This document shows, piece by piece, positions 1-11,479 of a stretch of DNA of 64,000 nucleotides. A program made the translations under genes and the position numbers. Source of the stretch: Heliocybe sulcata (lineage: Eukaryota; Basidiomycota; Agaricomycetes; Gloeophyllales; Gloeophyllaceae). Numbering within the stretch: position 1 is the first letter of the stretch; each line of letters opens with the position of its first letter. Below the pieces are notes generated by a model. It did no database searches, had not been told where the DNA came from, and saw only the letters and a list, made by a program, of their open reading frames with translations. The stretch covers positions 1,350,976-1,414,975 of the forward strand of contig ML213508.1 in the NCBI GenBank assembly GCA_004369045.1, read 5' to 3'.

Positions 1-418
1 ATGCCTACATTCCACACCACAGATGCACAGCTCAATCAACAAGTTCGCATTTGTCTGTCTAGTCCTATCTTCTGCTTTTTCCACCACTTCGCCCACTCCA
101 TCCTCAGCCATGTCGGGTCCCAGCCATCCTCAAATGCCTCGACCTCAAGCATCTTGCAAGCTCTAGCCTCAGTCTGTTCGCCACACAATGGAGTGTATCA
201 TCCAGCCACTCTTCAAGGCATCCTTCGGGACTTCAGAGGTCATCATGCTCATGCTAGTGTGAAGGGTGATAAGGGCAGTGCCATGGGTTGGAACTGAGGG
301 CCAGGAAGGAGGCAGAGGACTTACGGATGGACGAGACCAAGGTGTGTGCACTGACAGTCTGCAAGAGAGCTGCCAGCTCAATCCGAGAGCTCCTGAACCA
401 CTGTCCTCTCCCCTGGCA

Positions 419-683
419 CTCACTCCTGTGCAGCAGGCTCATCCCCACCCCCTCGGCAATGGTCTCCCCATGCACGTCCTCTGCCTCCCAGTCACATATC
501 TCATCCTTGCGTGCATCTGCCTCACCGTGATGCCACCTTCATCACCTGCCTTCATCACCTTCCTGCAATGCAAGCACAACTTTGTCATCAACGCAGGCCG
601 CCTACGACACGCACTCACTCCTGCACAGCAAGCTCATCCCCACCCCCTTGGCAATGGTCTCCCTGCGCATGCCCTCTACGTCC
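419..683 (+). repeat. Diverged direct repeat, two copies of about 73 bases
   Basis: Positions 419-491 and 609-683 are copies of the same segment, both starting CACTCACTCCTG and both containing the phrases CTCATCCCCACCCCC and GGCAATGGTCTCCC. They differ at roughly ten positions and lie about 190 bases apart. In one frame both encode a similar peptide with the core QQAHPHPLGNGLP. I do not recognise it. Confidence 0.75.
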
Positions 684-1202
684 CGATGGTGATGCAGGGT
701 GGCTATGACTAGGATGCTGAGTTTGTCTGGCAAGTCTTCCATGACACTGACCTCCTCTGCCAATTCTGCCAGGCCGATGTCCAATCTCTCACCACCCCGA
801 ATGCAAACATCACTACAATGTCCACATCACCGAGCCTGAATCCGGTACGTATCTCTACCACATCTATCTGCTCCACCCTCACCCTCACTTCAGTGTCTGC
901 CAAACATCTGGAAAGACACCAACCACGTGTTGGTACATCATATGCAAGTGCATGTAGAGTATGGGGAACAGAGTGCCACGGTGTTGTGTTGTGCGGGAAT
1001 GGGATTGAATGGGATGATGGGGTGCAGGTACGTCTTGGGCACGCTCTCATCTTGTAATTGCCGGCTAAGGTTGGATTCAGGCATGTGATATTCCGAGCAA
1101 CATTGCACTCTCCATGCCCATTGTATCGCCTGGCCTGACCAGCTGATATGGTTTGATCACAATCTAGCATGGGAGATCGCTCACTTCTGCTGACCCGTGC
1201 CT

Positions 1203-1495
1203 TTACAACACACCACACTCATGCGGCTCTCTCCAGTTTGCGATCAATGCCCCAGCATCAGTCAACTCCTCGCTGTCTGACAGTCTGACGCCCCCTCGAT
1301 CCGAGAGCTTGCTCCTCATGTGTGTCTACAACACACCACGCTCAGCTCTTGTGCAGCTCCCTCTCATCGGCCAGTCCGCGATGAATGTCTGAGCAGCACT
1401 CGACACCTCGCCATCCGACAATCTGCAAGAAAGATGCCCATTTGATCTGTGCTCACTCAATCCGAGAGAGCTCGCTCCTTGCACATGTCTGGCTC
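1203..1495 (+). repeat. Degenerate tandem duplication, two units
   Basis: Two units start with TACAACACACCAC (about 1204 and 1327) and continue with matching phrases in the same order: a gap-rich CAGCTC stretch, 'CGATCAATG' / 'CGATGAATG', 'CAGTCTG' / 'CAATCTG', and a shared 'ATCCGAGAG' near the end. A more diverged third version of the last part may lie near 350-400. Function unknown. Confidence 0.5.
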
Positions 1496-3049
1496 ACCGC
1501 AAATGCACTTGGAAGGATAACACCCTCTATCAAGCCTGCCGATCTTGCGACACAGTTTCAAGCACTTGCCATTCCCTTCCTGTCTATCACCCAAGAAACT
1601 GAGCAACAGCTATCTGCACAAATCCACATCCTTACCACCATATCCTTGCAATCCCGAAATAAACATCAAGTGCTAGTTCTCAACCACTCCCAACACCGAC
1701 ATGATGTACCGTCATCCATGAAGTGAGTGGTTGGCCCAAGGCTTGGGCATCAATATGTTCTGCAACATTCCTGAGTTTTCCAAGGTTGGCCTGTGGGTGA
1801 AGATGGGTCCGCACCCCACAATGCTGGCTATGCTCAAGGCGAACCCTACTGTTTGCCACGACACCAGAGCCCCCGTGCACGGCACATTCGATTCCTCCAT
1901 CATGCTCACCATCACCCTCCTCCACATCCCACACTGCCGTCCAGACATGCTCGCTCTTTCTGCCAGCTTGCAGCTGCCTGTGACTGCCTTCGTTGTCTAC
2001 CATCACTTCTAGCAACACTAGAACTTGCGCATGCTTGTGATTGGAGGACAGGAATAAAGGCTCTTGAATGCAACAACAGCGCTGGGACAATGTTTCATCA
2101 TCCCCAGAGCAGGCAGTTGAAGGCATGAGGCTGAGAGTTGAACGGGAATTTGATGCAATGTCATACAGGTGCGTACTGATACACTACTTAGCTGTTCACG
2201 CACTGACTAGCTGCTCAGTGTAAAGACATCCTGCGGCAGCCCTTGATCAGCTTTCACACCCAGCACACCTTCCCATACTCCATGCCCACTGAACCTCCCT
2301 GTCCCCACTCTATCCCTCCATGTTCCTCCTATCAAATAAATCCAAGCCCACCTCTCAAGATCCCAGTGACCTATTGTGCGACCGCGTCTTCTTGCCACGA
2401 GCACTGTTTGGGCAGCACAGGACATGCGAGGAGGTGGATGCACCATGCGTGCACGAGCCCAGCTCACATTGTTTCGCGAGAGAGGTGGATGATCCCAATT
2501 TCATCAGTGTGTGTGAGGTCACTCCAGCTGTTTGTTCTCTGTAGGCAAGGCTGAGTGAGAACATCAGGCAATTTGGGTGACAAGTGGTTCAAGCCATGTT
2601 TCCACAGCTGGCTCTTCTTGTCTGAGGTAGAGTTAGAGCGGCAAAGAGGAGAGGATGGATGGGCAGGGCCATGTCGATGAGGAGGATACAGTCATAGCTA
2701 AATGGTGGCTGATGGGATGGCACTCAGGTTGAGTAGGTCTGTGGCAATGGCAGATGGGTTTAGGGGTTGTGCTTGAGACTGCCGGCTGTGCTGGGACCGA
2801 GTGAGAGAGGTGGCTGATGGCCCCCGTAATCCGGCAGTACATAACACCAAGCAGGTTCTCGCACCCCCATCATCCTGCTCTCTTGCCTATCCATCATGCC
2901 AGCCTGCAATGGAACTATGGGTGATGGAGCCCCATGTCTATGAGAAAAACAGCATGCTATCTACCAAGAGGAAATGCGAGTGTCACCACAGGGAGAACCT
3001 CCATGCTCTGGAGGAGGTGACTACAGGTGCTCCTGACACTGTGTGATCT

Positions 3050-4548
3050 ACTATTGCATCTATTGTCAACAAGTATTTGAATGACCTTGGGCGACTCCTC
3101 CCGGAGAAGGCTTCAGATGGTCAGGCAAGACAGGAGGCTTGTGCCGGATTCCGGAAGCTATCTCAAGTTGGCGAAAGTTGGTTGGGGAAGGCTGCAGAGA
3201 AGGTGATGGGCAAGGTGGTGAGAGGAGTGACTCGTTTCAAGGTCTGTGGATGCCGACATAGTCCTTCATACATGACTCACTCATCTATTACAGGTTGCCA
3301 AAGCGCCAAAGCTGACTCATCCTATCAGAATCAGGCGGGTCATCCTGTTGCCGTATGGCATCAAGGTATGTTCTGAGGTCATGGCATTGTCTGGCAAAGC
3401 AGTGCTTACAATGCAAGCAGAGCAATAACAAGATCCGTACAACTGTTGCCCCTCAGCCTATGGATCTCCAGACAACACTGCATCCAGATGGCCTTACCAC
3501 AGAGCGTGATGGCAACTCAGTGTTGGAGTTCTGATGGGAGTGGAGCTCCAAGGCTATTGACAACTGGCTCTGCAATCTACTCCCAAATCCCTTTGAATAT
3601 CTGGATGCTCATTATGGCATACCTGAAGAGGGTGTATACCACTGGAAGCTGTGCATCAAGAGCAGGAAAAAGCTAGCTGTGGTAGAGAGGACTGGGAAGT
3701 ACACTGGTCAAGACATGTTTGTGGTCAGAGGTGGCCCTGGCAAGAACAGCGACAATTATGCTGTCTACTTCAGTAAGCCCCATTGTGGCTGCTGGGATCC
3801 TCTTTCATCTGATGTCCTCTAGCCACAGTCAATCATATCCCAAAGTTGGTTTATACCAACTGGGCCATCGCCCTCAGCCAGGCTCAGGAGGGTCTACCTG
3901 AAGTCATTGGTGCAGGGGAGGATCCTGGCGATCCAACCACTGCTGAGGAGGCCTCTTCTGACTCTGAAGAAGAGGGGTCGTCCCACCTGTTGTACAAGGG
4001 CAAGTCAGTGGCCAGGCGAAAGGAGAGATTGTTTGTGGAGAGCGATGTTGAGGGTTCCGAGAGCAGCGAGTCATCAACTTCTGGCAAGGAAGGGCATGGG
4101 TCAGATGGGGGTGAGCGAAGTGAGGCTCTTGTGGAGGGCAGTGGGCTGGCTGGATGTAAGTCTGCTCATTTGTTGAGGAAGAGGAAGTGGAGCTATGTAG
4201 AAGTCAGTGACGGAGAAGACATAGCTGGAGGGTGGGATGCGGAATTTGTCCAGGGCACCAGCACGAAGAGGCTGCAACTGGACAACAACAACAGCAATGG
4301 AGCTGGTTGTGAGTGGTCACCTCCTGGTTGATGAACATTTGAACTAACATTCTGTGACAGCACATGCAAACCCCTTTGATATTGATTCTGACTTTAATGC
4401 ATATGCTGGTACTACAAATGACTTCTTCTTATTTCCAACAGCCAGCAATATCACTCAGCCCTCTGCCTCCGGAAGTGGCTCCGGTCTGTCCACCTCAAAG
4501 TTCACAATGCCATCACCAGGCAAGCTGTGCACAAACCCGTGGGCTTAA
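3050..4548 (+). pseudogene. Decayed multi-exon gene of an unrecognised family
   Basis: Several exons join cleanly in frame across consensus introns: about 3050-3239, 3287-3364, about 3434-3769, 3821-4307 and about 4363-4548. The central part contains VAPQPMDLQTTLHPDGL and NPFEYLDAHYGIPEEGVYHW. The C-terminal half is an acidic, Ser/Glu-rich low-complexity tract followed by a Ser/Gly linker and a stop at 4546-4548. The core resembles, from memory, hypothetical proteins present in many copies in mushroom genomes; I cannot give it a function. One in-frame TGA near 3530 interrupts an otherwise continuous frame, so the copy is probably dead or carries a recent mutation. The 5' end is uncertain: an open frame from 2801 may hold earlier exons. 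It lies directly upstream of a Helitron fragment and may be cargo of mobile DNA. Confidence 0.45.
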
Positions 4549-4895
4549 GGATGGGAACCCTAGGATCACAGCCAAGTACATAGGAAAATAGGTTGCAGTA
4601 AAATACAATAGTCTATATAATGGAAGTCATCATTGAATGCCATCCTTGGCTGACTGAAGAGTGTTAGTCTGAAACCCATGGCAGCCCTATGGGAAATAGG
4701 TGGCATACTTGGAGTTGAACAATGTGGATGAAAAAATATGTGCTCGCTCCGAAGGATGATCAATATATTTGTGCAAGTGATGGGACACTGAATGCTGTTG
4801 TCCCAATAATGGGTAATGATTATGCGGTATTAATCAGGAGCAAAAAATATATGCGCAAAACATTGTACTATATGCGGTGGTGATTAAATGTTCAA
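4549..4895. other. AT-rich spacer before the Helitron
   Basis: No gene seen. GC content falls sharply here relative to the preceding gene. The last bases (4892-4909) contain CAAATGGACCATCATAG, which recurs exactly at 15925-15941 at the other edge of the transposon island. Confidence 0.5.
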
Positions 4896-6460
4896 ATGGA
4901 CCATCATAGTTTATCACTTCCTCAGTATAAATATTTTGGTTCTGCTCTTATTTGGATATGCCTGGGATTAACTTGGGTTAACTCTGTTTCAGTTTGTACC
5001 AATCAGCCAAGATTACTCGGACTGCTAGCAGAGTTTGATGCTGTGAATAATAGCTCCAATATATTAGCTTCAATGTCTTTATCTGATCCCTTCCCTGCTC
5101 CATGTCTTCCTTCAGAAAATATAGATATATATTGCACTTCTGATGCTGCTGCTTCTCATTCCATTTCTTATATATTAGAATATGATTCTGCTGAAGGTAA
5201 ACAATATCCATTATATCTAAGCTTTTCCATGATCCAATCAATCCATGAGAATATTGTCATGCTTTTCTTACAATTTCAATCAGAAAATTGGGCTATCTTT
5301 GCTGCTACTCTTGTTGGTCTCTCAATTGTCAGGAATACCATAAGGCATCATAATTGTATTGCCATGATACACAAATATCTCAAATTATTTCATAACAAAC
5401 TCCTCCACTGTCAGTTGAATCAATTCTTCTACTATTTGATGCAGGGAAATGCTTCTTTGTATCCACAGGTTAAGAGTCAATGTGGGACAGCCAATATTGC
5501 TAAGTTTACCAGTAGCGATCCAAGTGCATATAACATACCCAGGATAAATCAAATTGGAGGGGCAGTATGGCTTACCAGAGCCATATTCAGCAAAGAAGAT
5601 ATCCTCAAATATCCATATGTGATTCCGGATAGCTCTCATTCTTTGTCTATTTTGAATAGCCCTCATGTCCACTTCAAGTTCTTGGATTATTGCTTGTGGG
5701 ATGAAGCTGTGTATATGTACAGAAGTGAAGATAGTGTAATCTTTAGCAAGATACCACACTCCCGTTTAGCAATGAATTTACCTAAAGTCAGGTTACAGGT
5801 GCTGGCTGAGCTGCATGGATTAACCATTCCGGGAAAATGCTCAGTTGCTGAATTCAGAGATACTATTATGAGACATGAGTGCAAGAATTGTCCAGAGTAT
5901 CATACTGTATTGTTAGCTTATATGCCTGGTTCCAAAACAGCCTACTTTCAAGAAATCACAGCACAAAGACGGAACAACAATCACAGGAATTGAAGGGTGA
6001 CAACCAGAAAATGATGTATATAGCGTCAAGTGATAGTACTGAAGATATTAAATTTCCACCCAAGTCTACATCCAAAGAACTGTTACAGAAAATTATCTAT
6101 GATTTTGTTGATGCTCAGAAACCTACATTAATATAAGAGTCTGGCTGTACTGTATGTGGAGTTCTTTGTCCTCTATCAGTAATGGGTGATATTGGAAATT
6201 ACCAGCATCAAATGCATCTTTTAACTATTCCTGACAAGCTTGTTACCCAGAAGGAAAGATTTACATCAGCAGATCCCATTGAAAGTATCCCTGAACCTAT
6301 CCTAGCACATAATAAAAAGCATGTATGTCTTGAGTGTGTTATTTCTCTGGAGAAAGGCTGAGCTCCAGACCAAGCATTAGCTAATGGTTTATGGTCGGGT
6401 AATATACCTAATGAGCTACAAGACCTTACACTAGCTGAAAAGTTCATGGTAGCAAAGGTG
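4896..6460 (+). mobile_element. Helitron fragment, N-terminal part (DUF6570-like region)
   Basis: AT-rich open frame 4896-5993 (365 codons) reads into a Cys/His-bearing segment with LHGLTIPGKCSVAEF followed by HECKNC, the arrangement seen ahead of the Helitron helicase-like domain in fungal Helitrons. The homology continues in another frame (from about 5960) with KSTSKELLQKIIYDF and then CTVCGVLC, HVCLEC and finally ALANGLWSGNIPNELQDLT and LAEK. That last block matches the consensus 'LANGLW-G-IP-EL-LTF-EK' that precedes the Rep domain. A frame change near 5960-5990 and in-frame stops at 6134 and near 6360 show it is dead. The homology stops at about 6460, exactly where the long inverted repeat begins, so the Rep and helicase domains are missing. 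Confidence 0.75.
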
Positions 6461-6530
6461 CGGTGAAAGGCACTAACACGCAATGAAACCCGCAAAATGA
6501 GACCTAAAGGGAGACACACCCACAAAGCAT

Positions 6531-6550
6531 AGCACCAATCCCTTGGTGCT
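6531..6550. other. Short hairpin B, left arm
   Basis: AGCACCAA and TTGGTGCT form an 8 bp perfect stem around a 4-base loop, extendable by one pair. It is the mirror copy of 11424-11443. Confidence 0.75.
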
Positions 6551-7521
6551 AGATGGATGCGAGGTCCAGGGTAATGAGGGGTATGATAACATTCAGAGGG
6601 ATAGGGTGTGGGTAAGACATGTAGTTGGGGCTAAAGGTAGGTTGGCACTGACCAGTCAGAGTCATGTGGTAGTCTCAGATCGATACACTCATTTCAGGAG
6701 TTGCTTGTATCGGACTCCGCTTGACAATGCAATTCTAAGGCACTCGGTGCATGCTTCTAAAAATAACTTCTCAAGCTGTTGCGGAGCGCATGCTGGTCAC
6801 ATGGACTCGGAGGGAGTGGATTCAGGGTCACCTATGTGATGCGATCGAGGCATGCATACAACACCATCAGTGTGCTGCGCGTAACTCTAAAACTTGAACA
6901 GACTCAAACACGATTAATGATACTATCAGTGCATGAGGCTGGACTTAGGAAAACTCGAACTTGAGGGATTTTACTCGCCGCGCGTGCTGTTGGAAGGTTC
7001 GCGATAAACTCTGGGTGAAGTCGGAAGGCAGACGAAAGCCTTATTCTCTGGAGGAAACTCTGGTGCCGAGAATGAAATATGAAGGGTGAAGATAACTTGT
7101 ATTTCTGAGACAAAGAGACAGAGATTAAGTACAAACATCGCCACTACACTACTCACAGTTGAACATGCACAGAAAACCAAACTCCCGCAACCCATCTCCT
7201 GTGCCATGCGCTCACCCACAAGGCGCACATTGCCCCAACTCCTTCTACCAATCCCGTTGTCTCCTTGCAGTGCAGTGCCTGCATGAGTACGCTTGTAGCC
7301 TAGCTTGAAACACGCGGTAAGTCTTGTCCTCACGCTACGCCATATGAGACCTTGTGTCGATGCAGCAATGCCACAGTAACTTGAGTGGCAGGTGTAGTTG
7401 CCGAAGAGGGGTGCAGGCATGCCAAAAGAGGAAGTGGGTTGGGCGGGTGATGCGTTGATGAGACACTGACACTTGACAAGACCCGAAACAAAGACCTAGA
7501 AAGAACAAACAACCACACAAT

Positions 7522-7541
7522 ACCACCAAATCCTTGGTGGT
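7522..7541. other. Short hairpin A, left arm
   Basis: ACCACCAA and TTGGTGGT form an 8 bp stem around a 4-base loop, extendable to 10 pairs by flanking A-T pairs. Mirror copy of 10433-10452 and paralogous to hairpin B. Confidence 0.75.
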
Positions 7542-8274
7542 ATGTAGTTGCAAGGTCCGGCGAATCAAAGGGTATAGATTAGTTTGAGGGGAACAATGAG
7601 ATGGAAGACATGCAATGGGGATGGGCCTTTGATACGAGGATCATAGCACACAGCATTTGTATGGCCGGTGCTAACAAACTGAAGTTGCTAAAGCGAAGCA
7701 GCAACAGTGACAGTGACAGCAGTGCTGACAGTGACAGCAACAGTGACAACCTAAACTTTTGACAATGATGGTGAACAGATTTACTAAGACACATGAGGTC
7801 GCTTCGGAGAGGAGTACTGGATTGAGCGCGTACAATACTAGCAGTTGTTGACTTTTAGAATGATGTTGGCAGAAACTCTTGACGAAGTCAGAAGACACGA
7901 TGAGCACCTTGGTCACTGAAGACTCTGATGCTTAACTGAGATGAGAACAGGAGAAAGTAACTTGGATTGTACAAACAGAAAATTGTCCTTAAATACAAGT
8001 ACACTACAGTCTACTAACGCTACCTTGTTGTCCTCCTATTGTCTCGCTGTTCACCTGAGTCACTTCACCGATAATCAAACCATATGCTGTGCCCGGTTGT
8101 CACTCGCCCCGCTATTGAGCCCATTGTCCAATCCTAACCCACTAACCACTCCTTCAACCAAAGCACAGTGATGCTGCACATGCTATCTCGAGCGAGTCAT
8201 ATGAGCGCCGCCACTAGCCCCACTGTGCGAAACAATTGTAGATGTCGATAGTGTGTTGGCGAGCGAGATCAATA

Positions 8275-9699
8275 TGTAAATTAAGGTACATCACTATAGA
8301 GATAAAATCAGACTTCCAAGTGGCAGAATAGGTGGATGGTAACATTCTAGGAGGCTGGAGCTGGGGGGAGAACCAGCTGGAAGGGTAGGGGGGTGCACTA
8401 ATTCTATCCTGAGAGATATTGCCCAAGTTATTGGGTCAAACTGTGGTCCCATATGGGGTCATAAGGATCCCTGATTTATGGGAGATTCCACCCAGCAGGG
8501 CCCCCCCAATTTGGATATAAATCTCATATAATGTGACCAGATCTCCCCTACAGTTATACAAAGTGCCCATACATTTTATATAAATCCAATATAAAGCAAC
8601 CAGCAAAGGTATATAGCTTATATATATGCATATAATATGAGCCAGATTTGGTATAACACTATATAAATGCACCACCAAATGGCATGTATCCAGTATAACT
8701 GCCCTGCAAGTTTATATAAAGGCACCTCAATATCATATACCCCATATACAAATACAGCAGTGCAGTATACAATTCCATATAAACTGACAAACGGAGCATA
8801 CAAATGCAGTACAAACCTCCTGCCACATCTCATAAACCCAGTATAAATAGCCTGACATACCCTACAATTCTGGTATAAATCCAGAGCAATCCTATACACA
8901 CACAGTATAATGTCCCCTTAACCATACACAGTCAATATATACATCCTATATAACCCTGGCTCAATCATGTATAAGCATACCATAACATGGTCACATTATA
9001 TCCAGTATAATGTGACTACAAGCATAAACATATATGGAGTACTAAAGTGGTGCATATGAGTTTACCATAGTTGTGGTAAAATATATATATGAGTTAGGGC
9101 CCACTAGTGGGTTTCCGGCTCCCTCCATGCAATGCTGATAGGCCCCAATACGTTCTGGCCCCAGAAAACATGTTTCTCGATGCTTCTGTGTCATACAAGG
9201 GAACTCTGTGCTATTCTCAGTGACAGCGTCTATGGACTCTATATGCCAAACTGGACTATTCTTGGGCCACAGCACTTCCAGTTGACGTCAGCAAGGCCAC
9301 GTCAGTGCCGGCAACTGCTGCCTATTCAGTGTTGTCATCAGCAACTTGGCCAACATCATCATATCGGCCAACCTGTATTCAGTCAGAATGATGGCCCGCT
9401 CCTAGGCATCGGCGCTCTGCTCTCGACTCTGGTCTAGGTGTTGGCATGTCACTATTGAATGATGCATCACTTGCTGAAGCTCCAGCTGTGGTCCCACATG
9501 CTATTGTCCCTGCTTATCTGATCATATCGAGTCACATCTGCTTATGCCAAACTGGCCTGGCTCATCAAACAATAGACACTCGGTGCATGCTAGCAACATC
9601 CCCAATGTGGCCGACTTTGCTGATGTGCCGGAGCTGCTTGCCAAGACTCGGACTTCGGACCAGCGCTGCTTGAGCATATTCACTCACAATTAGACACCT
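8275..9699. other. Loop region between the inverted-repeat arms
   Basis: This 1.4 kb segment is single-copy in the window. The first two thirds are AT-rich and dominated by TATA-type motifs (see 8500-9015). From about 9100 to 9690 the base composition becomes GC-rich, with short frames that show no recognisable domain. No gene is called. Confidence 0.6.
8500..9015. repeat. TATA-motif-rich degenerate repeat array
   Basis: About twenty-five near-copies of TATAAA/TATACA/GTATAAT are spaced roughly every 10-35 bases through about 500 bases, separated by C-containing spacers. Longer recurring phrases include CCAGTATAA (near 8691, 8839, 9002) and a close relative ACAGTATAATG (8903), and TATATAAATCC / TATATAAATGC / GTATAAATCC. 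On the minus strand the frame reads as a degenerate Leu-Tyr/Ile-Tyr repeat of roughly 12 residues, consistent with an old minisatellite with a unit near 36 bases. No protein is claimed. Confidence 0.6.
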
Positions 9700-10432
9700 T
9701 ATTGATCTCGCTCGCCAACACACTATCGATATCTACAATTGTTTCGCACAGTGGGGCTAGTGGCGGCGCTCATATGACTCGCTCGAGATAGCATGTGCAG
9801 CATCACTGTGCTTTGGTTGAAGGAGTGGTTAGTGGGTTAGGATTGGACAATGGGCTCAATAGCGGGGCGAGTGACAACCGGGCACAGCATATGGTTTGAT
9901 TATCGGTGAAGTGACTCAGGTGAACAGCGAGACAATAGGAGGACAACAAGGTAGCGTTAGTAGACTGTAGTGTACTTGTATTTAAGGACAATTTTCTGTT
10001 TGTACAATCCAAGTTACTTTCTCCTGTTCTCATCTCAGTTAAGCATCAGAGTCTTCAGTGACCAAGGTGCTCATCGTGTCTTCTGACTTCGTCAAGAGTT
10101 TCTGCCAACATCATTCTAAAAGTCAACAACTGCTAGTATTGTACGCGCTCAATCCAGTACTCCTCTCCGAAGCGACCTCATGTGTCTTAGTAAATCTGTT
10201 CACCATCATTGTCAAAAGTTTAGGTTGTCACTGTTGCTGTCACTGTCAGCACTGCTGTCACTGTCACTGTTGCTGCTTCGCTTTAGCAACTTCAGTTTGT
10301 TAGCACCGGCCATACAAATGCTGTGTGCTATGATCCTCGTATCAAAGGCCCATCCCCATTGCATGTCTTCCATCTCATTGTTCCCCTCAAACTAATCTAT
10401 ACCCTTTGATTCGCCGGACCTTGCAACTACAT

Positions 10433-10452
10433 ACCACCAAGGATTTGGTGGT
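10433..10452. other. Short hairpin A, right arm
   Basis: Stem ACCACCAA / TTGGTGGT with loop GGAT; flanking AT and AT extend it to 10 pairs. Compare hairpin B at 11424, where the second pair is swapped from C-G to G-C. Confidence 0.78.
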
Positions 10453-11423
10453 ATTGTGTGGTTGTTTGTTCTTTCTAGGTCTTTGTTTCGGGTCTTGTCA
10501 AGTGTCAGTGTCTCATCAACGCATCACCCGCCCAACCCACTTCCTCTTTTGGCATGCCTGCACCCCTCTTCGGCAACTACACCTGCCACTCAAGTTACTG
10601 TGGCATTGCTGCATCGACACAAGGTCTCATATGGCGTAGCGTGAGGACAAGACTTACCGCGTGTTTCAAGCTAGGCTACAAGCGTACTCATGCAGGCACC
10701 GCACTGCAAGGAGACAACGGGATTGGTAGAAGGAGTTGGGGCAATGTGCGCCTTGTGGATGAGAGCATGGCACAGGAGATGGGTTGCGGGAGTTTGGTTT
10801 TCTGTGCATGTTCAACTGTGAGTAGTGTAGTGGCGATGTTTGTACTTAATCTCTGTCTCTTTGTCTCAGAAATACAAGTTATCTTCACCCTTCATATTTC
10901 ATTCTCGGCACCAGAGTTTCCTCCAGAGAATAAGGCTTTCGTCTGCCTTCCGACTTCACCCAGAGTTTATCGCAAACCTTCCAACAGCACGCGCGGCGAG
11001 TAAAATCCCTCAAGTTCGAGTTTTCCTAAGTCCAGCCTCATGCACTGATAGTATCATTAATCGTGTTTGAGTCTGTTCAAGTTTTAGAGTTACACGCAGC
11101 ACACTGATGGTGTTGTATGCATGCCTCGATCGCATCACATAGGTGACCCTGAATCCACTCCCTCCGAGTCCATGTGACCAGCATGCGCTCCGCAACAGCT
11201 TGAGAAGTTATTTTTAGAAGCATGCACCGAGTGCCTTAGAATTGCATTGTCAAGCGGAGTCCGATACAAGCAACTCCTGAAATGAGTGTATCGATCTGAG
11301 ACTACCACATGACTCTGACTGGTCAGTGCCAACCTACCTTTAGCCCCAACTACATGTCTTACCCACACCCTATCCCTCTGAATGTTATCATACCCCTCAT
11401 TACCCTGGACCTCGCATCCATCT

Positions 11424-11443
11424 AGCACCAAGGGATTGGTGCT
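11424..11443. other. Short hairpin B, right arm
   Basis: Stem AGCACCAA / TTGGTGCT with loop GGGA; one more T-A pair extends it to 9. Relative to hairpin A one stem pair differs on both sides so that pairing is kept, although the surrounding sub-units have diverged considerably. Confidence 0.78.
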
Positions 11444-11479
11444 ATGCTTTGTGGGTGTGTCTCCCCTTGGTCTCATTTT

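Larger units (their letters stand above)
1..2800. other. Repeat-rich region without a recognisable gene
   Basis: No reading frame here shows a known domain, and the open frames on both strands are short and mutually overlapping. The sequence is CA/CT-rich on the plus strand and carries degenerate internal duplications (see 419-683 and 1203-1495). A phrase resembling 'CAATCCGAGAG' recurs near 380, 1300 and 1460. It looks like old, decayed repetitive or transposon-derived DNA, but I cannot name the family. Confidence 0.5.
6461..8274. repeat. Left arm of a 1.8 kb near-perfect inverted repeat
   Basis: Each position x in this arm pairs with position 17974-x in 9700-11513. I checked this at several points: the inner edge (8274/9700), the frames at 6971-7420 and 10554-11003, at 7941-8171 and 9803-10033, and the outer hairpins. 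The arms differ at only a handful of positions over most of their length, with more differences in the outermost 50 bases. The inner edge is abrupt: TTGGCGAGCGAGATCAATA is shared and the next base is not. The arm has no recognisable protein domain. It contains two paralogous sub-units, each ending in a conserved short hairpin. The outer end abuts the truncated Helitron. Confidence 0.9.

Noticed and set aside
6971-7420. A conserved protein in the palindrome arms because the same 149-codon frame occurs in both
   Set aside because: The duplication is explained by the arms being copies of each other; the peptide has no domain, and open frames exist on both strands.
7690-7755. CRISPR-like or microsatellite array from the CAGTGACAG repeats (mirrored at 10219-10284)
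   Set aside because: Only a short imperfect ACAGTG microsatellite; no spacer-repeat structure.
8436-8899. Hydrophobic Leu/Tyr-rich membrane proteins on the minus strand of the loop
   Set aside because: These are translations of the TATA-rich degenerate repeat; no start context, introns or family match.
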